Source: Candidatus Enterococcus huntleyi (lineage in GTDB: Bacteria > Bacillota > Bacilli > Lactobacillales > Enterococcaceae). Taken from it: DNA of 64,000 bases. The DNA is taken from the NCBI RefSeq assembly GCF_009933175.1, contig NZ_MAEJ01000015.1, forward strand, positions 1 through 64,000. Reading direction: 5' to 3'. A program made the translations under genes and the position numbers. Positions 18,833 through 29,200 of the stretch are shown here, in pieces. The notes under the pieces were generated by a model. That model ran no database searches. It saw only the letters and a list, made by a program, of their open reading frames with translations, and had not been told where the DNA came from. The number at the start of each line of letters is the position of its first letter. The first letter of the stretch is position 1.

Positions 18833-20258
18833 TTGAACGGTCACCCCTTACTTGTATTACCAAATTTGCAAATTCCTTCCAATCACTAGCTAACGGCGGA
18901 TTTTTCCAAACTATTTGCTGACATCTTACCTTGCTACTGTAGAAATCTGAAATGTAGATATCCGTTGACGGCGTCATTTTTCTATCAATTGCAATATCGA
19001 GGTAATCAAAAGATTGAATATTCATGGAGATAAACTGGTTATAATCTTTCCCCCCAGAAAAGTCGATGAATACATGAACCTCTCTTTCCAAACTTTGAAT
19101 AGCTGAATCAGATAAGATACAAAATAGAAAGTCATAGTAAAGATGCGATTTTTCGTAATCTAAAAGTCCTTCTGGCTTACTCTTATCTGCTTCTAGTACG
19201 AAATCATAGACAGCCTCATGAATTTTAGGAAAACTTTGCTTAAAGAAATCAAATTGTTCCAAAGACATAAAAGAAGCCAATGATAATGACAAATGATCCC
19301 ATCTAAAACAAAGTATCCTTAGCTTATCTAGTGTTTGTGGTGCCGCTACTTCAAAAAACATTGGAAATTTCTCGATAATCTTAGCTGAAAACAGCTGATA
19401 CGTTTCCGTTTCTTTACTCACAAATTGGGCATCACTGATAAAGTTATTTAATAGTAGATAAAGGTATAAATACCCAGCCTCTACTTGAAGGATTTCATCT
19501 GGAAAATCATCCTCCACTTGTTTAATTTTTTTGAAGTTAGCCACAAAGTGTTCATCCACGTCAATTGACTCTTGCAAATGAATAATTTCCTTTTTCAGCA
19601 AACGAAACCACTGAATTTCTATAAATACGCGGAGCTGAGCTAACTGGTTATAACTAAACGTCGTATTATACATAATTTGCAAAGAATTAATAAATTGATT
19701 GATTTGCTCATCATTTTTCTGAATTAATGAAGGCAGGGTATCAATATGACTAGAATAAAAATAAAATGTGACTTGAAAACAAAAACTTCGAATATCTTTT
19801 TCAGCACCTGAAAAACCAGCTGATTTAAGTTGAATGGACCAAGTTGTCAATAATTCATTCAGATTCTTTGAAATCATATAGGCCTTACTTTTACTAATAT
19901 ATTTGACCTTTGCAAATTCTTGAATCGTCAAAGTTTGCAAAAAACCAACCTGCATTAGCATGTTAGAAGCTAATGAATTTTCAAAGTAAATCCTTCGTAA
20001 CTCTTGATAATCCAATTGAGAAAAATCACTTCCGTACACTGTTTCTTTGGCTCTAAATTTAAGTTTAGATGTGAGACCTAAAGATATCAGGTCCCGATTC
20101 AATGTATCGCAAAGTTTGTCAATCTTGGTATCCGATGAATCCAGCTGCTTACTAATCTCTTTTTTCGGTATATCTTCCCCAAAAATCATCAATACTTGAT
20201 AAAGAAATAAGCGTTCATGATATTCATCATCCAAAAGACGATCTAATAGTGTATCCAT
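18822..20258 (-). CDS. Mga-like transcriptional regulator of cassette B
   Basis: A 478-residue regulator of the same type as the other two. The N-terminal HTH region (about 15-55) contains EDIPKKEISKQLDSSDTKID; a second helix region has QEFAKVKYISKSKAYMISK. The C-terminal EIIB-like domain has HVFIDFSGGKDYNQF and ends QIVWKNPPLASDWKEFA. ATG 20258 aligns with the other regulators; a GTG at 20273 extends it by 5 residues. It lies just after the orphan adhesin C gene and before small protein B and adhesin B, so it could control both paralogous proteins. Family knowledge supports activation of surface genes; the direct targets are inferred. Confidence 0.85.
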   Translation of the reverse strand: MDTLLDRLLDDEYHERLFLYQVLMIFGEDIPKKEISKQLDSSDTKIDKLCDTLNRDLISLGLTSKLKFRAKETVYGSDFSQLDYQELRRIYFENSLASNMLMQVGFLQTLTIQEFAKVKYISKSKAYMISKNLNELLTTWSIQLKSAGFSGAEKDIRSFCFQVTFYFYSSHIDTLPSLIQKNDEQINQFINSLQIMYNTTFSYNQLAQLRVFIEIQWFRLLKKEIIHLQESIDVDEHFVANFKKIKQVEDDFPDEILQVEAGYLYLYLLLNNFISDAQFVSKETETYQLFSAKIIEKFPMFFEVAAPQTLDKLRILCFRWDHLSLSLASFMSLEQFDFFKQSFPKIHEAVYDFVLEADKSKPEGLLDYEKSHLYYDFLFCILSDSAIQSLEREVHVFIDFSGGKDYNQFISMNIQSFDYLDIAIDRKMTPSTDIYISDFYSSKVRCQQIVWKNPPLASDWKEFANLVIQVRGDRSNED

Positions 20259-20273
20259 TCCCTTATTCACCAC

Positions 20274-20502
20274 CTCTGTTTGGACTTCTTTAGTTTACTC
20301 CTCCTCCAGGAACATGCCATGGGGGGAAGAAAGCTTTTTTCCATATTTTTGTCTCATTTTTAGTAATTTATTTGGAATTCTAACTGTTCCAACTCAAACA
20401 CAGTATATTCCCTCGTTTTCTTTATAGCGAATGATAGCCAGAAATTCCAAGGTTCTATCATCAGTTTCACAGAATAAGCTCACTAGGAGCATACTTTATA
20501 TG
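20274..20502. other. Leader region of the cassette B regulator
   Basis: No gene is seen. On the minus strand it holds a GGAGGAGGAG stretch with no start codon at usable distance and an inverted repeat TTGGAA/TTCCAA around 20370-20391. Similar TTGGAA/TTCCAA arms lie upstream of adhesin C, so both could bind the same regulator. Confidence 0.35.
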
Positions 20503-20565
20503 TAAAAATAGAACCACCTCAAACTAGCATAGGAACGAAGCCAGGTTTTTGGTGGTTCTACTTAT
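20503..20565 (-). terminator. Terminator of adhesin C
   Basis: TAGAACCACC and GGTGGTTCTA arms about 30 nt apart, with a T-run (TTTTT) on the minus-strand 3' side. It sits between the adhesin C stop (20595) and the cassette B regulator, so it separates the two transcripts. Confidence 0.8.
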
Positions 20566-20594
20566 TAAGAAATAAACTATTCTGTTAGGCTTCT

Positions 20595-23500
20595 TTATTT
20601 GCGATTACGATCTTTTTTAAAGAAGAAGATAGCACCCGTTAGAAGAATCATGATGCCACCTATAATTGGGAAATAACTTTTTATTTCTTCTCCCGTTTGT
20701 GGCAATCTTTTCACTGTTTGGTGGATATCATTATTCTTGATATTTCCTGCATTCCCCGTGTTGCCTTTGCCTTTTTCTGAATCTGTAACAGGCAATTTAG
20801 CTTCTTTGGCATAGACATAAACAACTTCTTCAGGATTTTCAATAAATTCACCAGATTCATTTTCTGGTTTTTTCACTAACGTATAGCCCTTAATTTTCTT
20901 CTCTTCTGTTCTATACGTCTCTCCCAGTTGCCCTTCAAGAACGACAGATTCACTAATTTCATTGCCATTCTCATCTACATAATGAACGATTACTTGATAT
21001 TTTTCATCAGGAATAACAGGCTTAGACTTCACAGTAATCATCGCTGTTGCCGTAATGCCTTCATACGTGTAAGTCACTTCGAATGTTCCAGCTTTACTTG
21101 TATCTGCTTTGCTATCGTCAACTGTGATTTCACTAAATACAACACTGTTTCCATCCTTATCCAATGCGTTATCGAAATTATCTTCCGCTTTCCATTTGTC
21201 ACCGACATAGATTGTTGAATCATGGACGTTTACCGCCGTTTGTTTGTCTACCACAGTAATCGTTGCTGCGGCTGTTACTCCTTCATACATATACGTCACT
21301 TCGAACGATCCAGCTTTACTTGTATCGGCTTGACTCTCGTCAACTGTGATTTCACTGAACTCAACATCTTTTCCTGCTTTATCTAATGCTGAATCAAAGT
21401 TTTCTTCTGCTTTCCATTCATCTCCAACATATACTGTCGAATCATGAACGTTTACCGCTGTTTGTTTGTTTACCACAGTAATTGTCGCTGTGGCTGATAC
21501 TCCTTCATACGTATACGTCACTTCGAACGAACCAGCTTTACTTGTGTCTGCTTTGCTAGCATCAACTGTAATTTCATTAAACGCAACATCTTTTCCTGCT
21601 TTGTCTAAAGCTTTATCAAAGTTATCTTCCGCCTGCCATTCATCTCCAACATAAATTGTTGAATCATGAACATTCACAGCTGTTTGTTTATCCACTACAG
21701 TAATTGTCGCCGTTGCCGTAACACCTTCATACGTGTACGTTACTTCAAATGTTCCAGCTTTACTTGTGTCCACTTGACTCTCGTCAACTGTGATTTCACT
21801 GAATGCAACATCTTTTCCTGCTTTATCTAATGCTGAATCAAAGTTTTCTTCCGCTTGCCATTCATCTCCAACATAAATTGTTGAATCATGAACGTTTACC
21901 GCTGTTTGTTTATCTACTACGGTAATAGTTGCGGTTGCTGTGACACCTTCGTAAGTGTACGTCACTTCGAATGTTCCAGCTTTGCTTGTGTCCACTTGAC
22001 TCTCGTCAACTGTGATTTCACTAAACGCAACATCCTTGCCAGCTTTATCTAATGCTGAATCGAAGTTTTCTTCCGCTTTCCATTCATCTCCAACATAAAT
22101 TGTTGAATCATGAACGTTTACCGCTGTTTGTTTATCTACCACAGTAATCGTTGCGGTTGCCGTAATACCTTCGTATGTGTACGTCACTTCGAATGAGCCA
22201 GCTTTGCTTGTGTCGGCTTGACTCTCGTCAACTGTGATTTCACTAAACGCAACATCTTTTCCTGCTTTATCTAAAGCTTTATCAAAGTTATCTTCCGCTT
22301 GCCATTCATCGCCAACATATACCGTTGAATCATGCACGTTCACAGCTGTTTGTTTATCTACCACGGTAATAGTTGCTGTGGCTGATACTCCTTCGTATGT
22401 GTACGTTACTTCGAATGATCCGGCTTTGCTTGTGTCGACTTGACTCTCGTCAACTGTGATTTCACTAAACTCAACTGGTTGACCAGCTTTATTTAATGCT
22501 GAATCAAAGTTTTCTTCTGCTTTCCATTCATCGCCAACATAGACTGTTGAATCATGGACATTCACCGCCGTTTGTTTATCTACCACAGTAATAGTTGCCG
22601 TTGCCGTAACACCTTCATACGTATACGTTACTTCGAATGAGCCGGCCTTGCTTATATCTGCTTGACTCTCGTCAACTGTGATTTCACTAAACGCAACATC
22701 CTTACCAGCTTTATCTAAAGCTTTATCAAAGTTATCTTCCGCCTGCCATTCATCGCCAACATAAATTGTTGAATCATGAACATTTACAGCCGTTTGTTTA
22801 TCCACTACAGTAATCGTTGCGGTTGCCGTAATACCTTCGTATGTGTACGTCACTTCGAACGAACCAGCTTTGCTTGTGTCCACTTGACTCTCGTCAACTG
22901 TGATTTCACTAAACGCAACATCTTTTCCTGCTTTATCTAATGCTGAATCAAAGTTTTCTTCGGCTTTCCATTCATCTCCAACATACACTGTTGAATCATG
23001 GACGTTTACCGCCGTTTGTTTATCTAACACAGTAATTGTTGCCGTTGCCGTAACACCATCATACGTGTACGTCACTTCGAATGAGCCAGCTTTGCTTGTG
23101 TCCACTTGACTCTCGTCAACTGTGATTTCACTAAACGCAACATCTTTTCCTGCTTTATCTAATGCTGAATCAAAGTTTTCTTCGGCTTTCCATTCATCGC
23201 CAACATAGACTGTCGAATCATGAACATTTACTGCCGTTTGTTTATCTATCACGGTAACTGTCGCCGTGTCTGACACACCATCATACGTGTACGTTACTTC
23301 GAATGTTCCAGCTTTGCTTGTGTCCACTTGACTCTCGTCAACTGTGATTTTGCTTAACTCAACTGGATTTCCAGCTTTGTCTTGCGCTGAATCAAAGTTC
23401 ATTTCTGCTTTCCATTCATCGCCGACATACATTTCTGAATCTTTGGCAGTGACTGCTGTTTGTCTTTCTTTTACAGTAATCGTCGCCGTATCTGACACGC

Positions 23501-25835
23501 CATCATACGTGTACGTTACTTCGAATGAGCCAGCTTTGCTCGTATCCACTTGACTATCATCGACTGTGACTTTGCTTAAGTCGACTGGTTGACCAGCTTT
23601 GTCTTGTGCTGAAACAAAGTTATCTTCGGCTTTCCATTCATCACCGACATACATTTCTGAATCTTTGGCAGTGACTGCTGTTTGTCTTTCTTTTACAGTA
23701 ATCGTCGCTTTGGCTGATACACCATCATACGTATACGTTACTTCAAATGAGCCAGCTTTGCTCGTGTCCACTTGACTCTCGTCAACAATGACTTCACTAA
23801 ATTCGACCGGATTTCCGGCTTTATCTTTCGCTGAAACAAAGTTATCTTCGGCTTTCCATTCATCCCCAACATAGATGGTTGAATCTTCGGCAGTGACTGC
23901 CGTTTGTCTTTCTTTTACAGTAATCGTCGCTGTATCTGATACGCCATCATACGTATACGTTACTTCAAATGAGCCAGCTTTGCTCGTGTCCACTTGACTC
24001 TCGTCAACAGTGACTTCACTAAATTCGACCGGATTTCCGGCTTTATCTTTCGCTGAAACAAAGTTATCTTCGGCTTTCCACGAATCGCCAACATAAATGG
24101 TTGAATCCTCAGCAATGACTGCCGTTTGTCTTTCTTTTACAGTAATCGTCGCTGTATCTGATACGCCATCATACGTATACGTTACTTCGAATGTTCCAGC
24201 TTTGCTTGTGTCGACTTGGCTAGTGTCAACGGTAATTTCACTGAAGTCGACTGGTTGACCGTCTTTATCTTTCGCTGAAACAAAATTATCTTCGGCTTTC
24301 CATGGATCATCGACATAAATTTCTGAATCTTTGGCAGTGACTTCAGTCAATTTTGGTACCACAATTATCGTCGCTGTACTTGTCAAACCATCATACGTAT
24401 AGGTCACTTCATATGTTCCAGCTTTACTTGTGTCCACCTTCCCGTCAACAGTTAGTTGACTAAAATCAATTGGTTTACCGTCTTGATCAGTCGCCTCATC
24501 GAAATTATCCTCTGCTTTCCAAGAATCGCCCACATAAATTGTCGAGCCATGGACATCAATTTTCTTCTGATTTGCCACAATTTCGATTGGAATATTAATT
24601 AAGCTTCTGTATCCATTCGCATTTTTCACAAGTACAACTGCATGACTTGCTCCAATTGTAGACGTGTCTGGTTCTAAAACCCATTCATAAGAAACCGCAC
24701 TCCCTTTTTCATCTAAAGCTGATTCCGCAGTTGCTAGATAATCCGTATAAGGTTCATTTTGCGCCATACTAATTCCTGATTTTGCAGTTGCTACTGGACC
24801 TGCTTCAGTTGCCAACTCAGCAGCTGTGTTTGCTAAAGAGAACGTCATCGTCTGTTGAAATTGATTCGGCCCACCGGTTGATTGCCCATCTTGAACTAAT
24901 TTTTGAGAGATGTGCCCATCAGCTGCTGGTGTGACATCAAATGAGGTCGATTCAAAATTCCAATGAGGAGGCGGAGTTGCATCAAAATCTCGCACATAAC
25001 TGTCCCCATTATAGTCAAACTTAATATGAGCTGAACTCGGCAATGGATTAGGATCAGCTAAAAAGAGCGAACTCTTCAAGACTTCATCTGTTCCATAAGC
25101 GTAGGTTTGGTCAAATGTTCCTGCCGTTTCACTCGCACCATAATCATCTAAACTAAATGAATATATTGGCGTAGTCGAACTAAAGCCTTGATACGTCGTT
25201 TGAAGCTGTGAGTTATTAACGAGCCGGTAGTGGTCATCCAGAGGTACGACGACCCCAGATTTTGTCTGAATAATCGCAATATCACTGACCGTGATCGCTC
25301 TTTCTTGATAGATTGTCCAATCTAGTCCCGAATAATCAGGCAGTGCAATCTGACTTGAGCGTAAATGACTAGCAAAAAAACCATAGGGATCTGCACTACT
25401 TACCCTGACTTCTGGCTTTTCTTTGGTCATCGACTCAGAAGATTTTGTTTCCTCACTTGAATTCTTTGTTTTTTCATCTGAGTTTTCCGACACTGGTAAG
25501 GTACTCGATTCTCCGGTTGCCGCCACTTCATCTGCTTGGCTGGCTTGTGACGAAGATATCGCTGGCACTTCTGAGCTACCCTCAGTTTCACTATTTCCCT
25601 CGGATACCTGTGAATCGGTACTCACTGTTTCATTTATTTCACTCGATTGAGTTGATTGACTGGTTGGACTAGCTGCTGTCTCGTTGTCATCTGATTTCTT
25701 TGCTTCTGTTGAAATCTCTGTAGGAGACGTTGTAGGATCTATACTTTGCGCAAAAGCACTAATCGGATTTAGAATTGACGAACTCATTAATACAATAGAC
25801 GCACAAGTAGATAATTTTTTATTCATTTTTTTCAT
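20595..25835 (-). CDS. Giant LPxTG surface protein C with 16 Big_3 repeats and MucBP domain
   Basis: A 1746-residue paralogue of protein B. The signal peptide (1-30), the Big_3 stalk, MucBP domain (VIVHYVDENGNEIS, about 1605-1675) and LPQTGE anchor (about 1705) match B closely. The head (about 145-420) is unrelated by eye to B's head and unrecognised, and sits after a Ser/Thr/Glu-rich linker. Sixteen repeats of 74 residues (421-1605) carry YVGDEWKAEDNF-type cores. Unlike A, B and D it has no regulator or small-protein gene directly upstream; the 380-nt leader holds an inverted repeat. It probably has its own promoter and may depend on the cassette B regulator next door. The start ATG follows GGGAGAGACCT. 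Confidence 0.9.
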   Translation of the reverse strand: MKKMNKKLSTCASIVLMSSSILNPISAFAQSIDPTTSPTEISTEAKKSDDNETAASPTSQSTQSSEINETVSTDSQVSEGNSETEGSSEVPAISSSQASQADEVAATGESSTLPVSENSDEKTKNSSEETKSSESMTKEKPEVRVSSADPYGFFASHLRSSQIALPDYSGLDWTIYQERAITVSDIAIIQTKSGVVVPLDDHYRLVNNSQLQTTYQGFSSTTPIYSFSLDDYGASETAGTFDQTYAYGTDEVLKSSLFLADPNPLPSSAHIKFDYNGDSYVRDFDATPPPHWNFESTSFDVTPAADGHISQKLVQDGQSTGGPNQFQQTMTFSLANTAAELATEAGPVATAKSGISMAQNEPYTDYLATAESALDEKGSAVSYEWVLEPDTSTIGASHAVVLVKNANGYRSLINIPIEIVANQKKIDVHGSTIYVGDSWKAEDNFDEATDQDGKPIDFSQLTVDGKVDTSKAGTYEVTYTYDGLTSTATIIVVPKLTEVTAKDSEIYVDDPWKAEDNFVSAKDKDGQPVDFSEITVDTSQVDTSKAGTFEVTYTYDGVSDTATITVKERQTAVIAEDSTIYVGDSWKAEDNFVSAKDKAGNPVEFSEVTVDESQVDTSKAGSFEVTYTYDGVSDTATITVKERQTAVTAEDSTIYVGDEWKAEDNFVSAKDKAGNPVEFSEVIVDESQVDTSKAGSFEVTYTYDGVSAKATITVKERQTAVTAKDSEMYVGDEWKAEDNFVSAQDKAGQPVDLSKVTVDDSQVDTSKAGSFEVTYTYDGVSDTATITVKERQTAVTAKDSEMYVGDEWKAEMNFDSAQDKAGNPVELSKITVDESQVDTSKAGTFEVTYTYDGVSDTATVTVIDKQTAVNVHDSTVYVGDEWKAEENFDSALDKAGKDVAFSEITVDESQVDTSKAGSFEVTYTYDGVTATATITVLDKQTAVNVHDSTVYVGDEWKAEENFDSALDKAGKDVAFSEITVDESQVDTSKAGSFEVTYTYEGITATATITVVDKQTAVNVHDSTIYVGDEWQAEDNFDKALDKAGKDVAFSEITVDESQADISKAGSFEVTYTYEGVTATATITVVDKQTAVNVHDSTVYVGDEWKAEENFDSALNKAGQPVEFSEITVDESQVDTSKAGSFEVTYTYEGVSATATITVVDKQTAVNVHDSTVYVGDEWQAEDNFDKALDKAGKDVAFSEITVDESQADTSKAGSFEVTYTYEGITATATITVVDKQTAVNVHDSTIYVGDEWKAEENFDSALDKAGKDVAFSEITVDESQVDTSKAGTFEVTYTYEGVTATATITVVDKQTAVNVHDSTIYVGDEWQAEENFDSALDKAGKDVAFSEITVDESQVDTSKAGTFEVTYTYEGVTATATITVVDKQTAVNVHDSTIYVGDEWQAEDNFDKALDKAGKDVAFNEITVDASKADTSKAGSFEVTYTYEGVSATATITVVNKQTAVNVHDSTVYVGDEWKAEENFDSALDKAGKDVEFSEITVDESQADTSKAGSFEVTYMYEGVTAAATITVVDKQTAVNVHDSTIYVGDKWKAEDNFDNALDKDGNSVVFSEITVDDSKADTSKAGTFEVTYTYEGITATAMITVKSKPVIPDEKYQVIVHYVDENGNEISESVVLEGQLGETYRTEEKKIKGYTLVKKPENESGEFIENPEEVVYVYAKEAKLPVTDSEKGKGNTGNAGNIKNNDIHQTVKRLPQTGEEIKSYFPIIGGIMILLTGAIFFFKKDRNRK
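21020..24570 (-). repeat. Tandem array of 16 Big_3 repeats (about 222 bp each)
   Basis: Units 7-15 (NVHDSTxYVGDEW) are nearly identical and alternate KAEENFDSA and QAEDNFDKA versions, which shows expansion of a two-unit block. Units 1-6 (TAKDSE/TAEDST type) are more diverged. Confidence 0.9.
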
Positions 25836-26124
25836 AGGTCTCTCCCATCCTATCTATTATTTGGTAAGAAAAAAAATATGACAGTCATTGTCGTACTTTA
25901 AAACTCCCTCCTTTTTTCGAGCTTCTTTATTTTACGCTTGATTTCAAGTAATGGAAGTGAGCAAAAAAATTATTTTCCAAATTTCAAAGCGAAATTTCAC
26001 AAAAAATTTGGAATTTATGATTATTCTGCCTTCAATTGTAGTATATTCTCGTGTAAGCGATAACGCGAATAATCCACACTTCTTTTTTACCTGCCTGCAA
26101 TATGGCAAAATTTGTTTGTGAAAA
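25836..26124 (-). promoter_or_regulatory. Leader of adhesin C with inverted repeat
   Basis: Arms TTCCAAATTT (25975-25984) and AAATTTGGAA (26004-26013) form a perfect 10-bp inverted repeat with a 19-nt centre, about 140 nt upstream of the start. Further upstream a TATACT box (about 26041-26046, minus strand) could be a -10. An AAAAAAGGAGGGAG ribosome-site-like stretch near 25907-25920 has no start codon at the right distance. No regulator or small-protein gene is present here. Confidence 0.4.
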
Positions 26125-26177
26125 TAAAAAAAGCATGAGCCACGCCTCAGTTTCCTGATTGATGACTCATGCTTTAG
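26125..26177 (-). terminator. Terminator of adhesin D
   Basis: AAAGCATGAG(T/G) and CTCATGCTTT arms with a 20-nt loop and a T-run on the minus strand, 45 nt after the adhesin D stop. A near-copy, conserved in the loop as well, is at 35344-35393. Confidence 0.85.
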
Positions 26178-26218
26178 CCGCTTAGAATTTTACCGCTGCT
26201 ATTTATTCACAAAATAGA

Positions 26219-29200
26219 TTATTTTTTGATTCGTCTCTTGTGGTAATAAACCCCACCGATAAATACAAGAACTAACACGCCCAAACTACTTAGTCCAATC
26301 TCCTGTTTTTCCCCTGTTTTCGGTAGTTTACCAGTTGAATGCGGATTATCTTCGACTGGGACAGGTGGTGTATCTTTTTCTTTGGCATTATAAATGTCTA
26401 AAGAAACTAATTCACTGTCTTCTTTAATCGAAAATGAGATTGATCGTTTATCTAGTTTGTAGCCCTTAGGCGCTGTTGTTTCTTTCAGATAATAATCGCC
26501 AACAGCTAAGTCTTCAAGAGCAAATGTTCCTGTTTCATTGGTTGTGATATTTTTCTGAATGACTTTTCCTGTTTTATCAAACAATGAAAATTCAGCACCT
26601 TTTAGAACTTGTTTGGTTGCTGTATCTTTTTTGATTACTTTCACCGCATGTTTTTTGCCTTCATTAGCCATCTTAACGGTGGCATTTGCTTCTTTTTCTT
26701 CAACAATAAATTTAATCGGTGTTTTATCTATAGTGTAACCAGCTGGTGCTTTTGTTTCGACAAAATAATAGGTTCCTGGCGTCATTTCTTTCACGACAAG
26801 TTTCCCTGTTTCATCTGTTTTCAACTCACTAATCACTACTTTATGGTCTGCGTTTTGTAATTCAAAGATTGCTCCAGCTAAGACATTTCCTGTTTTCTTG
26901 TCATATTTTTGGAGAATCACGCTGCCTTTTATTTTATGATTTGTCATCGTTACTTGAACGGCTTCTGTCTGTCCCTTTTTAATGGTAAATGTTACTGGTG
27001 TTGCATCTAATTCATAGCCGGTTGGCGCTTGTGTTTCGACGAATTGATAATCGCCTGGTGCCAAATTATCGACAGCTAATTTTCCTGCGCTATCTGTAAC
27101 AAGATTACGTTGAAGGACCTTTCCTGTGCTATCTTGTAACTCAAAGACTACGCTTTGTAAAGGCGTGCCATCCTTCGAATCCGTTTTGCTCAACACGACT
27201 CCACCTGGTGTTAGACGATTGACCATTTCAACTTTTACTGCAGCTGTTTGACCTTTTTCAATTGTAAAGGTTAATGGTGTTGCATCTAAGTCATAACCAG
27301 TCGGTGCTTGCGTTTCGACAAATTGATAATCGCCTGGCGCTAAACCATCTACCGCAAGCTTTCCAGAAGCATCTGTTGTTAGACCACTTTGGATTGCTTT
27401 CCCCACATTATCTTGTAGCTCGAAGACTGCTCCCTGTAAAACTTCCCCATTTTTAGCATCTGTCTTCGTCAAGATTACGCCACCAGGAGTTAATTCATTT
27501 GTCATTGAGACTTGAACCGCTTCTGTTTGACCTTTTTCAATCGTAAAGGTCACTGGCGTTGCATCCAATTCGTAACCCGTTGGCGCTTGTGTTTCGACAA
27601 ATTGATAATCGCCTGGCGTTAAACCATCTACGAAAAGTTTCCCAGAGGCATCTGTTGTTAAGCCACTTTGGAGACTGTTTCCATCGGCGTCTTGTAACTC
27701 AAAGACCGCTCCTTGTAAAACTTCGCCATTGGTTCCATCAATTTTACTTAACACAACCCCACCTGGTGTTAGACGATTGACCATTTCAACTTCTACTGCA
27801 GATATCTGACCTTTTTCAATCGTAAAGGTCACTGGCGTTGCATCCAACTCGTAACCCGTTGGTGCTTGGGTTTCGACAAATTGATAATCGCCTGGCGCTA
27901 ATCCGTCAACCGCAAGTTTCCCAGAGACATCTGTTGTTAAGCCACTTTGGAGCGTATTTCCATTGGCATCTTGTAATTCAAAGACCGCTCCTTGTAAAAC
28001 TGCCCCACTCGTTCCATCAATTTTACTTAACACGGCCCCACCCGGTGTTAAATTGTTGGTCATCTCAACTTCTATTGCAGCTGTCTGACCTTTTTTAATC
28101 GTAAATGTTACGGGTGTTGCATTTAATTCATAGCCAGTCGGCGCGGTCGTTTCAACAAACTGATAATCGCCTGGAGTTAAACCATCAACCGCAAGTTTCC
28201 CAGTTGCATCTGTGACTAAACCACTTTGAATCGCTTTACCTGCTTGATCTTGTAATTCGAAAACTGCGCCTTGTAAAGCTTCCCCACTTTTCACATCTGT
28301 CTTCGTCAAAATTACGCCACCAGGAGTTAAATTGTTGGTCATTTCAACCTCTACTGCTGAAGTTTGACCTTTTTCAATCGTAAAGGTCACTGGCGTTGCA
28401 TCTAATTCATAACCCGTTGGCGCTTGTGTTTCTACAAATTGATAATCGCCTGGAATTAATCCGTCAACCGCAAGTTTTCCTGAAGTATCTGTAATTAGTC
28501 CACTTTGGAGCGCTTTACCTGCTTGATCTTGTAATTCGAAAACTGCGCCTTGTAAAACTTCCCCACTCTTCGCATCTGTTTTCGTTAAGGTTACGCCACC
28601 AGGAGTTAAATTGTTGGTCATTTCAACCTCTACTGCAGCTGTTTGACCTTTTTCAATCGTAAATGTCACTGGTGTTGCATCTAGTTCATAGCCTGATGGT
28701 GCTTGTGTTTCGACAAATTGATAATCGCCTGGCGCCAAATTATCGACAGCAATCTGTCCAGCGTCATCTGTTATTAAGCCACTTTGGATGGCTTTTCCGG
28801 CTTGATCTTGTAATTCAAAGACAGCACCTTGTAAAGCTTCTCCACTTTTATTATCTGTCTTCGTTAAGACCACGTCACCAGGAGTTAGCTGATTCACCAT
28901 GGCAATTTGGACAGCTTCGGTTTGACCTTTTTCAATCGTGAAGGTCACGGGTGTTGCATCTAATTCATAACCCGTTGGTGCTTGTGTTTCAACAAATTGA
29001 TAATCACCTGGCGCCAAATTATCGACGGCGATTTTTCCAGAGACATCTGTCGTTAAGCCACTTTGGATCACTTTTCCGGCTTGATCTTGTAAGTCGAATA
29101 CAGCATCTTGTAAAGTTTCCCCACTCTTCGCATCTGTTTTCGTCAAGATGACACCACCAGAAGTGAGCGTGTTCGCCATAGAGATTTGAACAGCTTCGGT

